Source of the DNA: Spodoptera frugiperda
Taxonomy: Eukaryota > Arthropoda > Insecta > Lepidoptera > Noctuidae
DNA length: 64,000 nucleotides
Assembly (NCBI RefSeq): GCF_023101765.2
Contig: NC_064239.1
Span: 7,208,231-7,272,230 of the forward strand
Direction: 5' to 3'
The notes beneath the pieces were generated by a model. It searched no databases, was not told where the DNA came from, and saw only the letters and a program-made list of their open reading frames with translations. This document shows, piece by piece, positions 25,001 to 34,256 of the stretch (its first letter is position 1; each line of letters begins with the position of its first letter). The translations under genes and the position numbers were made by a program.

Positions 25001-28000
25001 AAGTGAACACCTGATGTGAACCTGAACATCTCACTAAACTGAACATGATACTTGGGAAATGAAAAGCCATATTATGATACTTCATTTAGTATTGGATTTA
25101 GATTAGGACTCGATTAGAGTCCCTATAAGCAAACTAATTTTGTATAAATCGAACTGATTATAATATTATTAGTAAAATGAATTGTACAAACGTTGTACCT
25201 ATGTATGTGGTATTTGTGGTTTGAAAATTAATAAGTACTTATATACTGCAGCAAACAGTAGATTACTGCTTTATGTCTCCAGGTATCTAAGACTGTGCTT
25301 ACCCCAATGTAAATGATGTGCATGTAATTCAAATTGAAATGCCTTACTTCTGAATTGAACGAACAGTTTCAGACTTCTGAATTGAACAGTTTCAGTTACG
25401 AACAAAAAACCTTAAGAGTGTCAGTAACCTTTTAGAGAGAACCTGCAATTATCCTAGAGGTCATTAGATAAAACCTCAGTTTGGCCAGGTTAGCCGTAGG
25501 TAATGGCTTGGTTAACACACTTGTTAGTTATGTAAGTGCGTCTTGGTTATGCCTGTTCAGTCAATAAACCTTTTGACCGCTCACCAATTCGGCTTCGTGA
25601 AGCTTTCATGAGGCAGGCGGGCGGCCGGGATTATTGGGTCATTAATCACGCCTCACACCACGCCACCTCCTCAGGGTACATGTCTACCCGACCAGGGCAG
25701 GGCTCACCTATCGATAAATAAGGTAACGACTAAGTTTTATGACACAACAAAAGAAAACTTAGACATGTAAGCGCCTTTGTAAGCGGTTTATGTTGTTAGG
25801 TAAGTATACTGGAACTAGATCAAACTTTTCTTTAAAGATTTAGGTCTTAGTTGTAGAACTGTTAACTGTTCGGGATCTGAGTAGTTTATACATAAACGTT
25901 ATCGATATCTAAATTCTTAGTATATAGTATGGAGCGTGATATCACAATTTAGAATTATTCATAGGTAAATGTCCGCATAGCTGCATTGCAAAACATAAGT
26001 CCACCTCTCAAGACAAAAGTACATATTTAAGGAACAACTTGCATAATGCCCGCTTTTCTTAAAGGAAGGCATCAGTTTTTTTTTTTTTTTCGAAAACAAT
26101 TGTGAGTTTTAAGAACGTATAGACAAATAATTAGGATCCATTTAATAATCTTACATCAAGAAATTGTCCTTTGTCCTCGCACTTCACAAAACAGACAACA
26201 ACAGCCGCAATACAGCTCATATAAACTAAATACATCGACATATATGAGGTACATCACTATGCTATCGACCGCAGAACTCCATTTACACGGGCAGTAACGT
26301 CGTTCAGTAGGTACTTTATAGGTAACCTACCCGCGACCCCTTCCCCCCACTACGGGTAGGGGTCGCAAGTAGTCGCAACAAATGCTTTTACACCTTATGG
26401 CTGCACGTATAAGTGCATAGATAGGTGTTACCGCTTTTACTTGGAAATAGGTCGTATAGAACATTGAAGGATGACACTTTATCTTTTTTTCTTTGATTGT
26501 AGTTAATTTATATCTAATATTAATAATATATACATACTATTTTGTTCATTTCATAGAATTGATGATTATTATGTTATCGGCTCACTCACGTAACTGTTTG
26601 ACGATCCGGAGCTGCAGGCTACCTAGCGGGTTTATCGGGGCTCCGGATCGAAAAGCAAGAGTACACTCTGTCTCGCCTCGCCCAAAGCGAGAAAAGTTAT
26701 TGGATTGATTGTTGTCCTTAAAAAACTGTTTGAAGATGAACTCAACTCAACGATGACATCAATTGCCGCGTCGTACGTCGCGGAATGCTGCTCATGAATA
26801 TGAGCCTCTAGCATGGCTCGAACCTAGTCAAGTTCTTTGTCAAACAGTTACGTGAATAAGCCGATAACATGATAATTAATTTAGTATGTCTCACGAAAGT
26901 TATAATAAAATTGATCAATGTTATTTACATAATTTGAATGTTACACGATTTTCACTGAGTCATTCTATGATGAAGTTGGCATTGGTTTACTTTTAACCTT
27001 ATACCTTGTGATATCGCCTTTTGGTAACTAAATACCTTACAAACTGTAATGGCAAAGATTTTCAGCAACAACTCTTAAACATACATACATATAGATGATC
27101 TATACACGTAGTAAACTGTTCGTAAGTACTGCAGTATAAACATGGCTAGGTACCTCTTTTGCGCATGGCACAATTTTAACACCATTAACATGAGTTATTT
27201 TACAAAACAGAAAATTAAAATGTAGTGAATGTAATTGACGTCGACCCGCCAACGCCTGCGGGTAATAAATAAAAAATACTTTTTGTATCAACTACCTTTT
27301 TGAAAAACATGTTTTGTTTGCTTTCAATTCGGTGAACGAGGGGCTTGTCGATACATGTTTGAAGTTAAATCTCCCTTTAAACGTTGCCAATGTGATTCAC
27401 TGCGCGCCTTTTATATCAGCTTAAGCGGTGGATACTTAACTTCTTTTAAAGCTTTATATTTTAACTTTAACGACATATACACTTATTTTTTTGAACTCAA
27501 GTAAACCCTTTTTCAGCTGAATGCAATGTCTTTGTTTTTTTTTAATAATTATACGTATATGTATATGTATATGCTTGATAATATGTATTTAAAGAAAATA
27601 TATTTAACCTTATTAATAAGCGACTAGAAATATATAAAACGATAAATTCAAACTTTTGTCTGCTGCTGTATGCAGCAATGCCGTCGGCCGTCAGCACTTT
27701 GTATTTTGCCAACACAAATTCTGACTCCCATGTATCAAACTAAACGTATTCCATTGTTTTAAAATAATAACAAAAATTAATTTATGTTCACGTGTGATAA
27801 ATTATATCACAAATAATGTAAAAAAACTATTAATGTCGTTTTACCAGTCATAGCGTAGCAAAGCGCTACGCCTGCTACGTTCGCTACGACGCACCTACGA
27901 CACAAAATTAAAAAGATAGTTATCAAAATATCTTTAAACCACAAACTTCACTGGAGTCATCAGATAATGTAAAACTTGTTACACATTTCGCCTTCATTTA

Positions 28001-31000
28001 ATTAAAATCTCGCTTATCCGCGTCACAGTGGAAACTGAGCCCCTTGGCTTAACCGACCCTAAATATCAACGATTAGTGAATTTGTGTCGTATAGTGATGT
28101 CATAAAGTCTGTTTTCGTATGTGTAATGTATGTGAGGGAAGCCGATGACGTCGTGAAAAAAAGCACGTGTTGTATTTGGGATTACATGCGCCCCATAAAC
28201 AAAAGGTTACATTGCATCAGTTGCTCTGACAATGCACTACACGCGATGTGTTTTATGAATGCTAAATATTGGTATATGTTTAGGTAAACATATTTTTTTG
28301 TGTTTTGGAAATAATTTTGTGCTTGTCATGGTGTTATGAGTTTAAAGATTTGTTCAGACTTATTGAAAGATTCAGATTAATAGACTTATGACTTCCATTT
28401 AAAAAATGGCCTTTTGTTTAATGTAGTTTCAGTAGTAAGTATACTATAATAGCATTCATTTAATGCGTTAATTATAGAATCACAGAGTCTTTCCGTACAA
28501 CATGTACCTACATGTATGGAAACAGTATTAAGAATTCTCCGTTGACTCCATTTTCTACACAAATCCATTTTTTAACAGTTCAATTCAGCCGTCTATTTGC
28601 CGTATAAGTAAAGTTAAAACCTTATTATATGTAAAGATTATAAATTAATAATTAACGCTACTATAAGAATTAGAAACGAGAACGTACAGAGTCCCTAATT
28701 CCTTATAAAGCCACTTTAAAGTCTTCATTTAATATTTAAAGTCCCCACTTACTGCACGGAGCCTGCTATTGCAATAGTGCGTCCGTCAGCATTTGTATCG
28801 TCTGCTAAGCCGCATATACAACGCCCCCACATAGAAAAACGCAGAAGGTGCATATAACTGACCAAAAACTTAAAAGCTAGTCTTACCTGTGTGTCAAAAA
28901 GTCTTCTTATATCACTAGAAATCTTACAATAGTCGAAAAACAATGTAAGTTTACAACTGACGACGTTAAGGACTAAACTGTAGACTACTCGTACTAGTTA
29001 CGAAACAAAACATCGGAAATAAGGAGACTAACGTAATTATGTATTTGTGTTATACCAACTGTCTTCATTCATTTATATATATTACATAACATTGTTTAAT
29101 CACAACATTTTATAATGAACTATTAAAGATAGACACCCAATCTTTGAAGGTGAATTAGGAGTCGATTTGTTTAAAGTTTACCTACTGCATCAATATTTCA
29201 TTGGCACTAGAAACGGTGGCGGCGCGGGAACGCAGCGTATGCGCCGACATGTGCGGGCACAATAGCCGCATTCTCATGGACTCAGCCTCGTTAAGCTGAT
29301 TGCGTGACGTCATCCCTACACAGGCTCCGTGCACATTGGACGTGCAATTAAAACAATTCGGTTAATTTTTTAAGAAATTTTACGTTACTTTCTGTTTTGA
29401 CTTGGATTTGTTATGTTAACGTGACAGATAATAATCGTGTATGTTTTGTTATAATGATGTAATTGCTATAACTAAATAACTATAATTCTTTAACTCTCCA
29501 AAATGCAATACCTACTTAACTCACAGTACCTACATGATTCCTAAAGTTTAAAACCCTAACTAAGACTAAACAGTCGTTTCTAAACCACCGGCTCTCAATA
29601 AGAGAATTAGCATGAATGTTTCAGAATGAATGCTAAAAGTATTCTTTACAAAATAATAAGCACATGATTGGTCAAAGGGCGCGGTGCGGTATGAGCCCTG
29701 TGAGCACGGCCCTCGGTTGCACATTATACGACGACAGGCGAGGCGCGGACGATCCCAGCTTACCGAGGGATCGCCAGAATAAGCGGTTCATGGCTCTATA
29801 ATCCCACGTGTAAAACAACTACCGAGTTACATGTAGTCAAATACTTTTGTTCCTCATTCATTTGTATTGAATACAGACTATGGATAGGTGTTAGTGATTT
29901 TAAGAGAGGTGAAAAGATTCTTGATGTAGAATTTGAAAAGGTTTTATCTTGGTCTTTTAAGTCTTTGTCTGCCAATAGAAAACTGTTGAAGGCAAATCCT
30001 CCGCTAACGTCGGTCACCGGTGACCACCACGGCGTTCAATGTGTTAATGAAAAATAAAAAAAACCTTCGAAAAATAATGTTTTACCTTTTTCCATTTTTC
30101 TTTAAAAAGATATCATTCTTCTTGAAACATACTCGAAGATTGTATACTCAAATGATACATATCTCGCAGCGGTGCAGCATGAGCGAGGTCCTCGGAAGCC
30201 GAAGTTGCAAGCCGGCGCCATGGGTGCGCTGGGCCCACCGACAATGAACCACGCACACAAGCCGCACGCTCTCAAGCTGTCACCACCTTCGCCCTACACA
30301 CCGCTGCCGCAGACCTTCAATTTTCAGGTAACATGCTCATTATATTATTTCTAGATATAATATTTGAGATAATAGCTAAATATAAGAGACGCTCACGAAC
30401 TTTTTTTATGGAATAGGGGACAAATGAGCAAACGGGTCGCCTGATGGTAAGCGATTAGCGCCGTCCATGGACATCCGCAACACCAAAGGACTCCTTTTGA
30501 GTTACTAACAGCATATATATAGCCTTAAAATTCACATGAAATAAGTTTTCATATCTGCTAACATAAGTAGTACAGTTCCTTATGGATAACTGGATAGCGT
30601 TTTTGTACGTTACATGGTCACATTAGATAAAAGTAATAATCCGATCTGATTATCACATCTCACAGTTCAATATCAGTGGCATGAGCGAGCCAGCCCCCTT
30701 GAGCACGGCTTCCTCAGCGGGGTCTAGTGGCGCCGGTGGGGGCGCGGGGGCTCCGAGCCCCCTGCCACTCGTGCCAGAGCCGTTCCTAGCCCCACCACCT
30801 CCAGGCTTACTACATATCCTCATGTCCTCCGATAAATGCCAGGTGAGGAAAAATATTCGGGCAATTCATAAACACCAATTTTAGAAAACTATGTAAAATC
30901 TCGCTTATTAATGAACGTGGGTCTCCCAATAGTGATTTAGGGAGGTTCTATTACCTGTAAATTTTAGTCTTTAATTGAATTATCTCAATTTCTCACACAG

Positions 31001-33351
31001 GAATTGATGTGGAGCGCAAAACAGCTACAATTACAGGGCGATCCAACGTTGCTTCGACCACCACCAAGTGCTTTTGGAGCACCCCTTGCGCCTACATGGG
31101 AACTTTTGCAGGTAAACTACTTACTTATCTACTCTATTTTTATTTCACAGGCTTTTAAGATATATCTATCAATATTGTTCTCGTGAAAAGCCTAAACTTG
31201 CATGAAGACATTTCATATTTTATTGCAAACTAGGTTTCCTTCAAGGGGTGTGCACCATAATGTACATTTGATAGGTGGCTTTTTGACTAAAGGGGCGGGT
31301 GCGAGACGCTATTGGGCGGTCGCTGGGTGACTTATCGCCTTCAGTTGACTTACCCCGCCCATCGCCCGCTACGCGCTACGCCGTAGCGCTACGCCGCTGA
31401 AGTCATCGATGTTTGACTTATGTTTCGTTGTTATGTCACACTGCGCATGTTTGACAACATTATGTACTTTGGTTTTATGTATTTTGTTGTACATAGCCGG
31501 CAAATATACGCAAAATTAACCTAAATACAATTAACTACATGGACAGTTTATTATAAAGATAAATCTCTACAAATGCATTGCCTACAAAAGTTGAATCAAA
31601 TATTACATGAGGACAACTATCCCCCTTAGGAAACAAGTGCCCGTCTTCTCTTCATGGCGGTGCGTTGGGTGCGGTGCCTCGCGCCTTTCCAAGCTCTGGC
31701 AGCTTCAGACCAACTGGTCCTGTTACGAGCTGCTTGGAAGGACCTGTTCCTGCTGCATCTAGCGCAGTGGTCGGCTCCATGGGACCTGGCGCCGCTGCTG
31801 GCAGCACCTGCAGCTCGCGCTCGATTGCCACCGGACCCGTTGGCAGATTTGGAACTGAATACTTTACAGGTGAGTTGAAGAGAACGAGAAGATTAAGGAG
31901 ATGGTAAAGGCTACAACGATGCATTTACAATCCTTAAATCCTAACCTCTCGTAACGCCTCTGGTGTTTTAAAAGTCCAGGGGCAGCGGCGATTGCTTACC
32001 ATTAGGTGATCCGTCTGCTCGTTTATCGGCTTATTTCGTCAAAAAATCCAATTGAAAACATATGTAGGTCTTAGCTAACGTATAGGTGCTCTTGCACTAT
32101 TGTTTCGTCACTTTGTTCCTATTGACTAACTATGTATCGACCTTAGTATATAGGCTAGTCCCTACTTAGTTAGGCATCCCTATTTACTATCATTAACGAG
32201 AAGAAACACATTTTTCATTACTATAAAATAATACTGTAACATAATACACAATTATTATGTACATTATAAACCACCACATGTCGAATAACGAAATGTTTCT
32301 CTTGTTTCAGGAGATTTTGTGTCGGTTTCGTCAAATAGCACCCGACGGCAGCGAGTGTGGGTGTATGAAGGCTATTGTTCTTTTCTCACCAGGTTAGTTT
32401 CAATACATTTAGGCACTACACAATCAACTAAGTACCTACTGAAATATTCAACTTAAGTAGACTAGGTACAAGCCTATCTGTGTTTGTACGTTTGTACCTA
32501 GGCTACGCATGTGTATCGTACCTACAAGGAATTCTAAAACATACTTTTAGGTACCTACATATGTACAGTAGTATGTATCTACATACATACATACCTATAG
32601 CTGTATTTTGTATAATATAGTTGATACATTATTTTCATTATTATATTTAATTTATGGGCCTAGATACGCCGGGACTAATCGAGACTCAGCCTGTGGAGAT
32701 GTTACAAGACCAAGCTCAATGCATACTGGCTGATTATGTGCGGACCCGGTATACCAGACAACCGACAAGGTAAATAAATAATAGAAAAGTTGGTGCCTAA
32801 GTATTTTGATATTTATGAACCTACCTTTTTACGCAACAGGGATCCACCTGATGGTGAGTAATCAACGCTACGAAAGATACTCGCAATATCAGAGGAATTA
32901 AAAGTTATTATATTGTTTTTCGACGTATGTAGAATGTATCGGAGCTGAACGCGTGTTATATTTTATCTACGATGCTACTTAGATACATTTTATAGCACAC
33001 GCACGTACTGAATAATTTGCTACGGTATTATTAGCAGGAGTTTCAAAAACTACCGTTTTCAAAGAATATCTGTATTTTTCGCATTCTATACGGTTAGGTA
33101 TAGAATGGCTAGCCTCAATTAAACTCATATTTAAGTACATTATTTCATTCAGATTCGGCCGCCTACTCCTGTTACTACCATCACTCCGAGCGGTGCGCGC
33201 GCGCTCCATAGAGCTGCTATTGTTCCGCGACACGGTGGGCGACGTCTCGGTGGCGACGCTACTGCACGACATGTACCGCATGCAGCCTGCGCCGGCGCCT
33301 GCGTTCCATCCACCCCCACCGCCTACCAGTGAACATTGTTCCTCACCATAA
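7058..33351 (+). CDS. dsf: Nuclear receptor dissatisfaction (NR2E group), complete, 10 coding exons
   Basis: Coding exons: 7058-7067, 11740-11820, 15409-15570, 30170-30327, 30666-30842, 31001-31111, 31630-31869, 32311-32392, 32664-32769, 33153-33351. All junctions keep phase; the product is 441 residues. A C4 zinc-finger DNA-binding domain (about residues 12-90) has P-box CDGCS, followed by the T/A-box AVQHERGPRKPKL. These match Drosophila Dsf better than Tailless (CDGCA, GPRNSTL) or Hr51. A low-complexity Pro/Gly/Ala hinge precedes the ligand-binding domain, from LLHILMSSDKC through EILCRFRQIAPDGSE and VEMLQDQAQCILAD to the AF-2-like VATLLHDMYRM. It is a nuclear repressor-type orphan receptor; in flies it controls neural sexual differentiation. 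The hinge is much shorter than I recall for the fly protein. Introns 1-3 (4.7, 3.6 and 14.6 kb) carry the repeats described separately. Confidence 0.92.
7068..11739 (+). other. dsf intron 1
   Basis: 4.7 kb of AT-rich DNA. Recognisable content: a small hairpin near 7600-7630 and a family-B repeat at 8345-8500. A 99-codon ORF at 9462-9761 has no recognisable domain and composition like the surrounding intron. Patches near 10600-10760 and 11110-11290 are less AT-rich, with no assignable function. Confidence 0.6.
8345..8500 (+). repeat. Dispersed repeat family B, copy 1
   Basis: Shares GCTGCTCATGAATATGAGCC and AAGCCGATAACAT with 26755-26910, and more weakly with 21030-21175 and 59600-59690. It is preceded at 8342-8364 by GTGAGACATACTAAATTAAT, the reverse complement of the tail of the 26.8-kb copy, so its ends are in inverted orientation. 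Confidence 0.6.
11740..15570 (+). CDS. dsf: dsf exons 2-3: zinc-finger DNA-binding domain
   Basis: Exon 2 (11740-11820) encodes the first finger, CNVCGDRSSGKHYGIYSCDG. Exon 3 (15409-15570) completes the P-box (GCSGFFKRS) and the second finger, with D-box PVDKTHRNQ and the QCRACRLAKCF helix. All eight zinc-binding cysteines are present. Intron 2 splits the P-box glycine codon. Confidence 0.95.
12424..12500 (+). repeat. Dispersed repeat family C, copy 1
   Basis: Contains GTAAGCAATCGCCGCCGCCC and ATGGACACCCGAAAC. The same words recur at 30405-30500, in reverse at 31950-32032, and in shortened form at 60950-61012. A repeat I recognise as common in Lepidoptera; class not determined. Confidence 0.6.
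13308..13651. repeat. MITE-like element with short inverted termini
   Basis: AATAAAACTGGC at 13308-13319 and its near reverse complement GCCAGTTTTAT at 13641-13651 bracket about 340 bp of very AT-rich sequence. An inner inverted pair (ATCCAACAT near 13377 and ATGTTGGAC near 13564) adds weak support. Confidence 0.38.
14202..15350. mobile_element. TIR DNA transposon remnant, pogo/Tigger-like
   Basis: Terminal inverted repeats of 22 bp, GTACCCTAACCAAATAAGGCCT at the left with one mismatch at the right (15329-15350), bracket 1,149 bp. A short in-frame stretch at about 14920-15006 reads LATEQEVILIRLTDAGVPMT, resembling the HTH region of pogo/Tigger transposases (motif of the type EQE..LV.... G.PLT). 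It is followed by a stop, so the element is a non-coding remnant. It also holds an internal hairpin (about 14726-14830) and several copies of an AATAAGGCC motif. The TIR call is firm; the family is tentative. Confidence 0.62.
17511..17564. repeat. CTACG/CGTAG-rich patch, copy 2
   Basis: Contains CTACGAGCTACG, CTACGCCGTCGTAG and CTACGAG within 54 nt. Confidence 0.4.
18383..18502 (+). repeat. Left direct repeat beside the palindrome
   Basis: Begins CAATCGTTTTTGTGAAAGCG and ends TTTAAAAGATAAATGTATA. The same order occurs, with gaps, at 20314-20409 in the same orientation, immediately outside the right arm. On the left, about 80 bp separate it from the arm. Confidence 0.65.
18582..20310. mobile_element. 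Large palindrome (foldback element) in dsf intron 3
   Basis: Left arm 18582-19315 and right arm 19581-20310 are near-complete reverse complements of about 730 bp, around a 265-bp spacer. Anchors seen in both arms: CCTTGGGCGGAAAGTGG, TGCCCGAAAACGCTTCCTTA (its complement is near 19835), ACCGGCCTTAGGTTCTGG and CAGTAGTTCGATAGTGC. Differences are scattered substitutions and small indels. No open frame in arms or spacer resembles a transposase, so it fits a non-autonomous foldback or long-TIR element. Confidence 0.85.
20314..20409 (+). repeat. Right direct repeat beside the palindrome
   Basis: Same orientation as 18383-18502: ATCGTTTTTATGAAAGCG, then GGTACATTAAGAAGTAGATG and ACTTTAGTTTAAAAGATAAA. 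It is about 24 bp shorter than the left copy, from a deletion in the middle. Confidence 0.65.
20406..20479. other. Two mutually exclusive perfect hairpins
   Basis: TTTAAATCCCATACTC (20413-20428) pairs perfectly with 20434-20449 around loop AATTA. Alternatively TATATAGTTTAAATCC (20406-20421) pairs perfectly with 20464-20479. The two stems share the left strand, so only one can form at a time. Confidence 0.8.
21030..21175 (+). repeat. Repeat related to family B, copy 2 (diverged)
   Basis: Contains CGTCGCCGCGTC, GCTGCTCATGATGAAGAGTC and the family tail TTAATTTAGTATGTCTCACG, also seen at 26876-26899. Confidence 0.5.
26565..26910. repeat. Composite: family-A core between inverted family-B ends
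   Basis: A 38-bp segment at 26565-26602 is the reverse complement of 26839-26876 with three mismatches (core ACGTAACTGTTTGAC). Between them lies family-A sequence (26603-26712: CCGGAGCTGCAGGCTACC, GGCTCCGGATCG) and then the body of family B (26755-26838). The family-B tail TTAGTATGTCTCACGAAAG closes the unit. Confidence 0.6.
27851..27900. repeat. CTACG/CGTAG-rich patch, copy 3
   Basis: AGCGTAGCAAAGCGCTACG followed by CTGCTACGTTCGCTACG; includes a short inverted pair (GCGTAGC / GCGCTACG). Confidence 0.4.
30170..33351 (+). CDS. dsf: dsf exons 4-10: T/A box, hinge and ligand-binding domain
   Basis: Exon 4 starts with AVQHERGPRKPKL, then a basic/proline hinge. Exon 5 has an Ala/Gly/Ser-rich stretch before GLLHILMSSDKCQ (LBD helix 1 region). 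Exon 7 encodes the signature ARLLFMAVRWVRCLAPF, exon 8 CRFRQIAPDGSECGCMKA, exon 9 VEMLQDQAQCILADYVR. Exon 10 encodes FGRLLLLLPSLRAVRARS and ends with AF-2 and an unusual proline-rich tail (PPPPP) before TAA at 33349-33351. Confidence 0.92.
30405..30500 (+). repeat. Dispersed repeat family C, copy 2 (dsf intron 4)
   Basis: AATGAGCAAACGGGTCGCC, CTGATGGTAAGCGATTAG and CCATGGACATCCGCAACACC, the standard order of this family. Confidence 0.65.
31367..31398. repeat. CTACG/CGTAG-rich patch, copy 4 (dsf intron 6)
   Basis: CGCTACGCGCTACGCCGTAG and following GCGCTACGCC form overlapping near-palindromes. Confidence 0.45.
31950..32032 (-). repeat. Dispersed repeat family C, copy 3 (dsf intron 7)
   Basis: Reverse orientation: GCGGCGATTGCTTACCATTA, then GGTGATCCGTCTGCTCGTTT. 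Confidence 0.65.
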
Positions 33352-34256
33352 CTTTATTAAATACCTACCTAGTGCTGCTTGGTATTCAACACTGGCTGAT
33401 GTAAATTTATAGTGATGTTACTGTCCTGAATTGTTCATATTACTACCAAGTACCAAATCCAAAGTCTCATCAGATATTGCTATAGCTATAACCATACTAT
33501 GAAGTGTCTGCAAATCGTCTCTATGCAGGACACAGCAGATTAAATTGTCAGATTGATCGTACTCATCACGTTATTTGCTCGTCGACATAATTTAAGGTGT
33601 TCGATTTGGAACTTTGTTAATACTCGTAAGAAGTCGAATTTCAATTAGTATCCTTTTCACATTATAAGTACCTACGAGTTCGTTAGCGTATAGCACAACT
33701 AATAAAAGTTCATAGAAAGTAATTAAATAGAATTTCTGAAGAGAATTTTATATAAAATCTAACTAAATAATATAAAAGTGTATGAGAGTATTTGAATCTG
33801 AAAGTATTAGATAAAAATGTACCTTTTTGAATCTTATCTAGTCTAGTCAACCTAGTCATGTTGTATAAATTTTGTAAATGTTATTATTCTATAGTAATTT
33901 ATTGTATTTAGATTAAGATGTATTTAAACATGTGCTATGAATCTAGAGAAATAATTTAAAAATGTGTTGATGAAATGTTGTAAAGACAATAGCATGGTAT
34001 GTTCTTTTATTTGTATATAAATATGTTTTGATTTGATCAAGGAGTTATTTTATGTAGTTTTATTTCTGATAGATACAAATGAAATGAAAGCAATTTAATA
34101 ATAGTAAAAGCACAATTTATTTCATTCACTGAATAAATGCACATCTACTAGGGAGCACTCATATACAATTATTATCTAGATGTCACAAAGAACATTGTGC
34201 TTAATAAAAAAAATATAGTCAAATAGAAATTCACTATATTTGAATTAACTAATGAA
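33352..34256. other. Convergent 3' region between dsf and CHORDC1
   Basis: About 900 bp of AT-rich DNA holding both 3' UTRs. AATAAA at 33701-33706 (+) is a possible dsf polyadenylation signal. On the minus strand, AATAAA at 34116-34121 lies 136 nt after the CHORDC1 stop. No coding sequence seen. Confidence 0.5.
34116..34121 (-). promoter_or_regulatory. Polyadenylation signal of CHORDC1
   Basis: TTTATT on the plus strand, i.e. AATAAA on the coding strand, at the distance expected for a short 3' UTR. Confidence 0.5.

Larger units (their letters stand above)
15571..30169 (+). other. dsf intron 3 (14.6 kb)
   Basis: The largest intron. Mapped content: CTACG patches (17511-17564, 27851-27900), the palindrome (18582-20310) with flanking direct repeats, overlapping hairpins (20406-20479), a family-B relative (21030-21175) and a family A/B composite (26565-26910). 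Less AT-rich patches lie near 16020-16280, 18120-18260, 24150-24530, 29210-29340 and 29680-29760; these are candidate regulatory islands, but only base composition supports that. Open frames at 24152-24530 overlap on both strands and show no domain. Confidence 0.6.

Noticed and set aside
32979..33281. 100-codon minus-strand ORF
   Set aside because: Antisense to dsf exon 10 and its intron.
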